A stretch of 53,291 bases of DNA from Cellulomonas sp. WB94. Its GTDB lineage: Bacteria; Actinomycetota; Actinomycetes; Actinomycetales; Cellulomonadaceae. The stretch covers positions 1 to 53,291 of the forward strand of contig NZ_QEES01000006.1 in NCBI RefSeq assembly GCF_003115775.1, read 5' to 3'. Positions 47,556 through 53,291 of this stretch are shown here, piece after piece. Under the pieces are notes generated by a model that worked only from the letters and a program-made list of their open reading frames with translations, was not told the origin of the DNA and did not search any database. Numbering within the stretch: the first letter of the stretch is position 1; the number at the start of each line of letters is the position of its first letter. The translations under genes and the position numbers were made by a program.

Positions 47556-48786
47556 CACAGCCCCCCCGCGCCGAGCGCGTCGCGCACGCGCCGCACCGTC
47601 CCCGGGAGCACGTCGAGGAAGCGGTCGACGCCGTCGCTCGTGACCTCCGGCGGCAGGCACAGGCGCACGTTGCCGTGAGTGAGGACGCCCATCGCGGCGA
47701 GCACGTGGCTCGGTTCGAGCGTGCTCGAGGTGCAGGCGGACCCGGATCCCACCGCGAAGCCGAGCCGGTCCAGCTCGGTGACCAGCGCCTCGCCGTCGAC
47801 GTAGAGGCACGAGAACGTCACGACGTGCGGGAGCCGATCCGTCGCGTCCCCGACGACCTCGACGTCGGGGACCTCAGCAGCCACGCGACGGCGGATGCGC
47901 TCGACGAGTGCCCGGCGGTGCGCGTCGTCGGCCGCGCGGCTCGACCGCGCCGTCTCGAGCGCGACGGCCGCCGCGAGCGCGGCGGGCACGCTCACGCCGC
48001 CGGGTGACCAGCGGTCGGGGTCCTCGGGCCAGTCCGGTGCGCGTCGCACCCGGGCGCGGGTCGCGAGCACGGCGACACCGGGCATCCCGCCCCAGTCGCC
48101 CGGGTCGGCCGCGAGGATGTCCCAGGCGTCCGACAGCTCGACGTGGCCCGCGCTCGCCCCCACGTCGACGAGGAGCGGGACGCCTGCACGCGACGCCGCG
48201 TCGTGCACGGCCTCGACGGGTTGGCGCGTCCCGACCTCGCCGTTGGCGTGCTGGAGTGCCGCGAGGGCGACGCCCGGCGCGCGGACGGCCTCGGCGAAGG
48301 CGTCGGCGTCGACCCGCCCGAGGTGGTCGGTGCCGATCACCACGCGGGCACCGGTGCGACCGTCCCACGGCTGCGTGACGGCGAAGTCGGCGGCGGACAG
48401 GATCGCGGCGCGCTCGACCGCGCTGGCGACCACGTCCCGTCCGGCGCGTCGTCGGCCCGAGCGACGGACCGGACCGCGGCGTGCAGAGCGAGCGTGTGCG
48501 ACGGCAGGAGGTCGATCTCCTCGGTCCGTGCGCTGAGGGCGCCCGCGAGCGACTCCCGCGCGCCCTCCAGCAGCAGGCGTGCCGTGCGGCCCTCGGTGTG
48601 CAGCCGACGCGGGTCGGCCCAGCCACGGTCGACCGCCTCGTCGAACGCGCGACGCGCGGCCGCCAGGATCGGGGCGTGGCCGCCGGCGTCGAGGAAGACC
48701 CGCTCGGAGCGTGCGGCGTCCGCGTCTGCGGCCTCGGCTGCCGGTTCGCGCGAGCGCGCGCCCGACGGCGACTCCTCGGTGCTCAT
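47555..48786 (-). pseudogene. NifS-like cysteine desulfurase homologue, frameshifted and lacking PLP-site residues
   Basis: From ATG 48786 the frame encodes the class V N-terminus (VFLDAGGHAPILAAARRAFDEAV...LHTEGRTARLLLEGARESLAGAL). At CCC 48436-48438 (GGG on the coding strand) a base is missing, and the rest (DVVASAVERAAILSAAD to the end) is in another frame. The repaired protein has about 410 residues. The persulfide loop SGSACTSSTLEPSHVL is intact (Cys codon 47732-47734). The Schiff-base Lys position is Asp (GDWGG, 48095-48097), the PLP-stacking His is Arg (VERAA), and the Gln of VDxxQ is Ala. TACCGT (48798-48793) is 6 nt before ATG. Confidence 0.85.
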
Positions 48787-49007
48787 GCGGGCACGGTAGC
48801 GCGGTCGCGCGTCCGCGCGACCCACCGTCGCGTGCCCCGGAGGGCGCCGAACCGCCTCGCGGTCCTGACAACTTGTCGGCAACGCGCGTCCAGGGGGCAT
48901 CTGAGCGGCTCCGGCGCGCTACGCTGCTCGCAATGAGGACGAAGGTCCCAGGTCGCGGTCGCCCAGACGGGGTGGCTTGTCACCGGGACGTGAGTGAGAG
49001 GTCGTCA

Positions 49008-49883
49008 GTGCACTCGCAGAAACCCCGCCGGTCCCCACGTCCGGCCCTGAAGTGGGCCGGTCTGGTCGCCGCTGTCGCCGTGGCGCTGACAGGCTGCTCA
49101 GCCTCGGTCCAGCGCGGCTTCCTGCCTGGCAGCTCGAGCGCCGAGGTCACGAACCAGACCGGGCGTATCACGCACCTGTGGGTCGGGTCGTGGACGGCCG
49201 CGCTGATCGTCGGTGTCATCGTGTGGGGCCTGATCCTGTGGTGCGCGGCGGTGTACCGCAAGCGCAAGGGCGACGAGACGCTCCCGGTGCAGCTGCGCTA
49301 CCACGTGCCCCTCGAGGTCATGTACGTGATCCTGCCGATCCTCATGGTCGGGGTGCTCTTCTACTACACCGCGCGGGATGCGTCGGCGATCAACGACACG
49401 AGCGCCAAGCCGGACCTGACGGTCCAGGTCGTCGCCAAGCAGTGGAGCTGGGACTTCAACTACCTCGACTCCGACGTCTACGACACGGGCGAGCACGCGA
49501 AGGCGGTCGGCAACCACGGGGTGCTGGCCGACCAGGTCACGCTCTACCTGCCGGTCAACGAACGCGTCGAGTTCGTGCTCAACTCGCGTGACGTCATCCA
49601 CTCGTTCTGGGTCCCGGAGTTCCTGTACAAGCGCGACGTGATCCCGGGCCGCACGAGCAAGTTCCAGATCATCCCGCAGCAGGTCGGGGAGTATCGCGGC
49701 AAGTGTGCCGAGCTCTGCGGCGAGGAGCACTCGGGCATGCTCTTCAACGTCAAGGTCGTGACGCGCGCCGACTACGACGCCCACATGCAGGAGCTGCGCG
49801 CGAAGGGTCAGACCGGAGCCCTCGGGCTCGAGTACAGCCGCTTGCAGGACCTGCAGAGCGCCACGCAGGGGAGTGGGAGCTGA
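49008..49883 (+). CDS. ctaC: Cytochrome c oxidase subunit II (aa3 type)
   Basis: A 291-residue lipoprotein-type subunit. The signal has a basic start and lipobox LTGC (Cys30), followed by two helices ([39 protein letters not shown]). The periplasm-side cupredoxin domain holds the CuA ligands: a His in [11 protein letters not shown] and the set C-x3-C-x3-H-x2-M in [25 protein letters not shown] is the conserved aromatic patch. GTG 49008 has GAGAGG 6 nt upstream; an in-frame ATG 48933 with TACGCT (48920-48925) 7 nt before it is a leaderless alternative adding 25 residues. First gene of ctaC-ctaD-ctaF. Confidence 0.93.
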   Translation: MHSQKPRRSPRPALKWAGLVAAVAVALTGCSASVQRGFLPGSSSAEVTNQTGRITHLWVGSWTAALIVGVIVWGLILWCAAVYRKRKGDETLPVQLRYHVPLEVMYVILPILMVGVLFYYTARDASAINDTSAKPDLTVQVVAKQWSWDFNYLDSDVYDTGEHAKAVGNHGVLADQVTLYLPVNERVEFVLNSRDVIHSFWVPEFLYKRDVIPGRTSKFQIIPQQVGEYRGKCAELCGEEHSGMLFNVKVVTRADYDAHMQELRAKGQTGALGLEYSRLQDLQSATQGSGS

Positions 49884-51640
49884 TGGCCACCGCAGTCCAG
49901 ACGATTCCGGGTCTCGCGCCGCACCGACAGGGCCTCGGCCGCACGGTGATCTCCTGGGTCACCTCGACCGATCACAAGACGATCGGGTACATGTACCTGA
50001 TCACGTCGTTCGTGTGGTTCTGCCTCGGCGGGGTCCTGGCGCTCCTGATCCGCGCCGAGCTGTTCGAGCCGGGCATCCAGATCGTGGCGTCGAAGGAGCA
50101 GTACAACCAGCTCTTCACGATGCACGGCACGATCATGCTGCTGCTCTTCGCGACCCCCCTGTTCGCGGGCTTCGCGAACGTCATCATGCCGTTGCAGATC
50201 GGCGCACCTGACGTCGCGTTCCCGCGCCTGAACATGTTCGCGTACTGGCTCTACCTCTTCGGCGGGATCATCGCCGCATCGGGCTTCCTCACGCCCCAGG
50301 GCGCGGCCTCGTTCGGCTGGTTCGCCTACGCCCCGCTCTCGAGCGCCGTCTACTCGCCGGGGCTCGGGGGGGACCTGTGGGTCTTCGGGCTGGCGCTCGC
50401 CGGGTTCGGGACGATCCTCGGTGCCGTCAACTTCATCACGACCGTCGTGACCATGCGCGCGCCCGGCATGACGATGTTCCGGATGCCCGTGTTCACGTGG
50501 GGCGTCCTCATCACGAGCCTCTTGGTCCTCATGGCGTTCCCGCCGCTGACGTCGGCGCTCTTCGCGCTCGGCGCGGACCGGCGGCTCGGTGCGCAGGTGT
50601 TCAACCCCGAGAACGGTGGCGCGATCCTCTGGCAGCACCTGTTCTGGTTCTTCGGGCACCCCGAGGTCTACATCATCGCGTTGCCGTTCTTCGGCATGGT
50701 CGCGGAGATCCTGCCGGTGTTCAGCCGCAAGCCGCTGTTCGGCTACAAGGGCCTCGTCTACGCGACGATCTCGATCGCTGCGCTTTCTGTGACCGTGTGG
50801 GCCCACCACATGTACGTCACGGGCGCGGTCCTGCTCCCGTTCTTCTCACTGATGACGATGCTGATCGCCGTGCCGACCGGGGTGAAGTTCTTCAACTGGA
50901 TCGGCACGATGTGGGGCGGCAGGCTCACCTTCGAGACGCCCATGCTGTGGACGTTCGGGTTCCTTGTCACCTTCCTGTTCGGCGGCCTGACCGGGGTCAT
51001 CCTGTCGAGCCCCGCGATGGACTTCCAGGTCTCGGACACGTACTTCGTGGTCGCGCACTTCCACTACGTCGTGTTCGGCACGGTCGTGTTCATGATGTTC
51101 GCCGGCCTGTACTTCTGGTGGCCCAAGTTCACCGGGCGGATGCTCGACGAGCGCCTGGGCAAGATCCACTTCTGGATGCTGTTCGTCGGTTTCCACACGA
51201 CGTTCCTCATCCAGCACTGGCTGGGCGTGCGGGGGATGCCCCGGCGCTACGCCGACTACTCCCCGGAGGACGGGTTCACGCTCATGAACCAGGTGTCGAC
51301 GGTCGGCTCGGTGCTCCTCGCGGCCTCGACGCTCGTCTTCCTGTGGAACGTGTACACGACGTCGCGCAACGCCCCGAAGGTGACCGTGGACGACCCGTGG
51401 GGCTACGGCGCCTCGCTCGAGTGGGCCACGAGCTGCCCGCCGCCGCGACACAACTTCACGTCGCTGCCGCGGATCCGCTCGGAGCGGCCGGCGTTCGACC
51501 TCCACCACCCGGAGGTCGCCGCGCTCGACCGCGCCGAGCCCAATGCCGGCCTCCTCGACGAGATCCTCGGAGATGCCGACCGTCGAGGCCAGAGTGACGT
51601 CGACCCGGGCCCGGGCGCCCAGCCGGAGGCAAAGCGATGA
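49883..51640 (+). CDS. ctaD: Cytochrome c oxidase subunit I (aa3 type)
   Basis: A 585-residue heme-copper oxidase catalytic subunit with twelve helices. Visible ligands and motifs are HGTIMLLLF (low-spin heme His), HPEVYI (CuB His with crosslinked Tyr), VWAHHMYV (CuB His pair), and HFHYVVFG (heme a3 and heme a His). [11 protein letters not shown] has the K-channel Lys. ATG 49883 shares a base with the ctaC stop. It depends on heme A (ctaA) and SURF1 encoded elsewhere in the window. Confidence 0.97.
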   Translation: MATAVQTIPGLAPHRQGLGRTVISWVTSTDHKTIGYMYLITSFVWFCLGGVLALLIRAELFEPGIQIVASKEQYNQLFTMHGTIMLLLFATPLFAGFANVIMPLQIGAPDVAFPRLNMFAYWLYLFGGIIAASGFLTPQGAASFGWFAYAPLSSAVYSPGLGGDLWVFGLALAGFGTILGAVNFITTVVTMRAPGMTMFRMPVFTWGVLITSLLVLMAFPPLTSALFALGADRRLGAQVFNPENGGAILWQHLFWFFGHPEVYIIALPFFGMVAEILPVFSRKPLFGYKGLVYATISIAALSVTVWAHHMYVTGAVLLPFFSLMTMLIAVPTGVKFFNWIGTMWGGRLTFETPMLWTFGFLVTFLFGGLTGVILSSPAMDFQVSDTYFVVAHFHYVVFGTVVFMMFAGLYFWWPKFTGRMLDERLGKIHFWMLFVGFHTTFLIQHWLGVRGMPRRYADYSPEDGFTLMNQVSTVGSVLLAASTLVFLWNVYTTSRNAPKVTVDDPWGYGASLEWATSCPPPRHNFTSLPRIRSERPAFDLHHPEVAALDRAEPNAGLLDEILGDADRRGQSDVDPGPGAQPEAKR

Positions 51641-52035
51641 AGGTCGAGACCAGGTTCTTCCTCTTTCTCGCCCCGTTCTTCCTGATCATGACGATCATCT
51701 ACGGGCTGTGGAGCCGCGGCGAGATGATCGGCACGCTGGCGCTGCTCGTCCTGGTGCTGCTCGTGTCGATGATCGGTGGCTACCTGGCGCTCCTCTCGCG
51801 CCGGATCGATGCGCGTCCCGAGGACGACGCCTACGCAGAGATCGAGCAGGGCGCGGGTGACCAGGGCGTCTACAGCCCGTGGAGCTGGTGGCCGCTCGCC
51901 ATCGGTCTCGCCGCGGCGATCCTGTTCGCGGGGCTCGCGATCGGCTGGTGGCTCGTGTACGTCGGTGCGGCCGTCGGGGTGATCGCGCTCATCGGCTGGG
52001 TCTTCGAGTTCTCGCGCGGGCAGCACGCGCACTAG
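51637..52035 (+). CDS. ctaF: Cytochrome c oxidase subunit IV (actinobacterial CtaF)
   Basis: A 132-residue membrane protein with four helices: [67 protein letters not shown] and [25 protein letters not shown]. The [24 protein letters not shown] loop is typical of actinobacterial subunit IV. It overlaps ctaD by 4 bp, and a strong terminator follows. Subunit III and the bc1 complex are not in the window. Confidence 0.93.
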   Translation: MKVETRFFLFLAPFFLIMTIIYGLWSRGEMIGTLALLVLVLLVSMIGGYLALLSRRIDARPEDDAYAEIEQGAGDQGVYSPWSWWPLAIGLAAAILFAGLAIGWWLVYVGAAVGVIALIGWVFEFSRGQHAH

Positions 52036-52086
52036 AGCTGGGACGGCGCGAACCAGGCACGAACCCTGGAACGAGCCTAGGAACGA

Positions 52087-52125
52087 CGAAGCGCCGGTGA
52101 CCTCCTCGAGGTCACCGGCGCTTCG
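52087..52125. terminator. Strong terminator between ctaF and sodA
   Basis: CGAAGCGCCGGTGACCTC (52087-52104) and GAGGTCACCGGCGCTTCG (52108-52125) form a perfect 18-bp stem with a 3-nt loop. The stem extends further with A:T and G:T pairs. It is followed by TTGT and lies between convergent genes. Confidence 0.88.
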
Positions 52126-52184
52126 TTGTCGGCTCTGCCGTGTCGTCGGCTCTGCGGGCCTCCGCGGGGGAGGCGGAGACCGGG

Positions 52185-52811
52185 TCAGGCGGGGACGATC
52201 AGACCCGCCGTCTGCGTGCGGGCCCGCGTGAACCGCGCGGCCGCGTCGGCCCAGTTGACGATGTTCCACCACGCCTTGATGTAGTCGGCGCGGACGTTGA
52301 GGTAGTCCAGGTAGTACGCGTGCTCCCAGACATCGAGCATGACGACTGGGACGAGCCCCAGCGCGATGTTGCTCTGCTGGTCGTACAGCTGGACGACCAC
52401 GAGGCGGGCGCCGATGGAGTCCCACGCGAGGATGGACCACCCGGAGCCCTGCACGCCCGCAGCGGCGGCCGTGAAGTGCTTCTGGAAGGCCTCGAACGAC
52501 CCGAAGAACTCGTCGATCGCGGCCGCGAGCTCACCGATGGGCTTGTCGCCGCCGTCGGGGGACAGGTTGGCCCAGAAGACCGAGTGGTTGACGTGCCCAC
52601 CGAGGTTGAACGCGAGGTTCTTCTCGTGCAGGTTGACGGCGTCGAGGTTCCCGCTCTCGCGGGCCTCCGCCAGCTTGGCGAGTGCCGTGTTGGCACCCGC
52701 GACGTACGCGGCGTGGTGCTTGTCGTGGTGCAGCTGCATGATGCGGCCGGAGATGTGCGGCTCGAGTGCCGCGTAGTCGTACGGCAGGTCCGGAAGGGTG
52801 TAATCAGTCAT
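52185..52811 (-). CDS. sodA: Superoxide dismutase (Fe/Mn family, probably Mn)
   Basis: A 208-residue cytosolic enzyme. Metal ligands are H28 (QLHHDKHH), H76 ([10 protein letters not shown]), D160 and H164 ([11 protein letters not shown]). Position 145, in YDQQSN, is Gln where the mycobacterial Fe-enzyme has His; Gln there favours manganese, so Mn is likely (inference). ATG 52811 has GGAGAGG upstream. It is placed convergent to the oxidase genes. An 18-bp inverted repeat lies 52 bp before the start. Confidence 0.95.
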   Translation of the reverse strand: MTDYTLPDLPYDYAALEPHISGRIMQLHHDKHHAAYVAGANTALAKLAEARESGNLDAVNLHEKNLAFNLGGHVNHSVFWANLSPDGGDKPIGELAAAIDEFFGSFEAFQKHFTAAAAGVQGSGWSILAWDSIGARLVVVQLYDQQSNIALGLVPVVMLDVWEHAYYLDYLNVRADYIKAWWNIVNWADAAARFTRARTQTAGLIVPA

Positions 52812-52862
52812 GGCGCGATGCCTCTCCTGTCGGGCCGCGGCATGCGCCGCAGCAGCTTCTGT

Positions 52863-52880
52863 GCTCCGTCGGGACGGAGC
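52863..52880. promoter_or_regulatory. 18-bp inverted repeat upstream of sodA
   Basis: GCTCCGTC-GG-GACGGAGC is a perfect 8-bp repeat with a 2-bp centre, 52 bp before the sodA ATG. It could be a regulator site or a leader hairpin. Confidence 0.45.
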
Positions 52881-52921
52881 TGCGGCGAGCCCGCGCAGGC
52901 GCTCGCCGTCCTCACCTGCAA

Positions 52922-52940
52922 CTCTGACCCCGGATCAGAG
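52922..52940 (-). terminator. Short hairpin at the end of the partial gene
   Basis: CTCTGA (52922-52927) and TCAGAG (52935-52940) pair with a 7-nt loop, overlapping the stop codon of the gene at the window edge. Weak. Confidence 0.3.
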
Positions 52941-53291
52941 ATTCCGCTCGTCCGGCTCGACGACCCGGGAGATCGCGCTGTGCGCGCCGGCTGACGCGGG
53001 ACGGACGCTGAGTGTCTCCTGCCCGTCGTGCTCGGCGTGCCCGTGCGCGGCGGCGAGCTCAGAGGGAGTCACCGGCTCGACACGGTCCTCGAAAAACAGG
53101 CGCGAGAGCCGCTGCCGGAACCGGTCGGCCCGGTATCCCTTGCGCCGGACCCCGCGGGAGTCCTCGGCCGGCTCGATCTCGAGGGGACGCCGGGGCTCGT
53201 GCTGGACCCGGAGCCACCGCTCGTGGTCGTCGAGAGGCCGGTGGACCTCGACGTACTCGCCGTGGGCGAACCGCACGATCCGGCCCGTCTC
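52935..53291 (-). CDS. Unknown protein, C-terminal part (5' end outside window)
   Basis: The frame is open to the window edge on the minus strand; 118 residues are visible, beginning ETGRIVRFAHGEYVEVHRPLDDHERWLRVQHEPRRPLEIEP. It is hydrophilic, Arg/Glu-rich and without membrane helices; the end (HGHAEHDGQETLSVRPASAGAHSAISRVV) looks disordered. The YVEV...DDHERWL part looks like a beta-rich fold. I do not recognise it. A GTG 15 bases inside the edge could be a start, but upstream codons remain open. Confidence 0.6.
   Translation of the reverse strand, partial: ETGRIVRFAHGEYVEVHRPLDDHERWLRVQHEPRRPLEIEPAEDSRGVRRKGYRADRFRQRLSRLFFEDRVEPVTPSELAAAHGHAEHDGQETLSVRPASAGAHSAISRVVEPDERNL

Noticed and set aside
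48430-48445. Programmed frameshift in the NifS-like gene
   Set aside because: No slippery heptamer, stop-codon context or downstream pseudoknot is evident; a one-base deletion explains it more simply.

Overview
The window is very GC-rich (roughly 70% or more by eye) and almost wholly coding. It has many GTG starts, 1-4 bp gene overlaps, and several clusters typical of Actinobacteria: sufR-sufBD-Rieske-sufC-sufS-sufU-sufT, pyrG-NUDIX, bioY-bioM-bioN, glgC/glgA divergent, and ctaC-ctaD-ctaF. Gene order and protein style suggest Micrococcales, most like Cellulomonas. That assignment is inference from memory of the group; no search was possible. I see no rRNA, tRNA, CRISPR array, insertion sequence, integrase or phage gene. 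This is core chromosome rather than an accessory island.

Layout. 1-4.5 kb: the end of a MurJ-like lipid flippase, a GT4 glycosyltransferase, pyrG and a NUDIX ADP-ribose pyrophosphatase. 4.5-7.3 kb (minus): ABC ATPase and permease, then heme A synthase. 7.4-14.2 kb: the SUF iron-sulfur operon under the Fe-S repressor SufR. 14.3-17.3 kb (minus): a zinc metallopeptidase and the biotin ECF transporter. 17.5-22 kb: an ABC-F ATPase, SURF1 and two small proteins on minus, a FabG-like reductase and a SixA phosphatase. 22-25.3 kb: serB and glgC on minus, glgA on plus. 25.3-28.9 kb: an unknown protein, a lone ABC ATPase and an NfeD/SPFH pair. 28.9-33.3 kb: TetR plus a heterodimeric ABC exporter. 33.4-43.1 kb: MFS, TrmH/SpoU methyltransferase, leucyl aminopeptidase, small membrane proteins, pyrD, YczE-like protein, aldo/keto reductase, DUF3043, M20 peptidase. 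43.1-47.2 kb: thioesterase, DJ-1/PfpI, nadA, glycerate kinase, ErpA. 47.3-53.3 kb: TusA, a NifS-like protein, ctaC-ctaD-ctaF, sodA and a partial unknown gene.

How the genes work together. Two themes recur. The first is Fe-S and sulfur handling: SUF, SufT, NadA, ErpA, and TusA with a NifS-like protein. The second is aa3 oxidase: heme A synthase, SURF1, subunits II, I and IV, with SOD nearby. The NifS-like/TusA pair lies between ErpA and the oxidase genes, where the two themes meet.

Most notable observations. (1) The NifS-like protein keeps the persulfide cysteine loop but has lost the PLP lysine and two other PLP-pocket residues, so it looks like a pseudo-desulfurase paired with TusA. (2) Two genes, glgC and the NifS-like gene, each carry a one-base deletion in a G/C run. 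(3) About twenty genes show a TANNNT box 6-8 nt before an ATG/GTG, the signature of leaderless mRNAs. (4) A perfect palindrome covers the tetR promoter in front of an exporter with complementary degenerate and canonical ATP sites.
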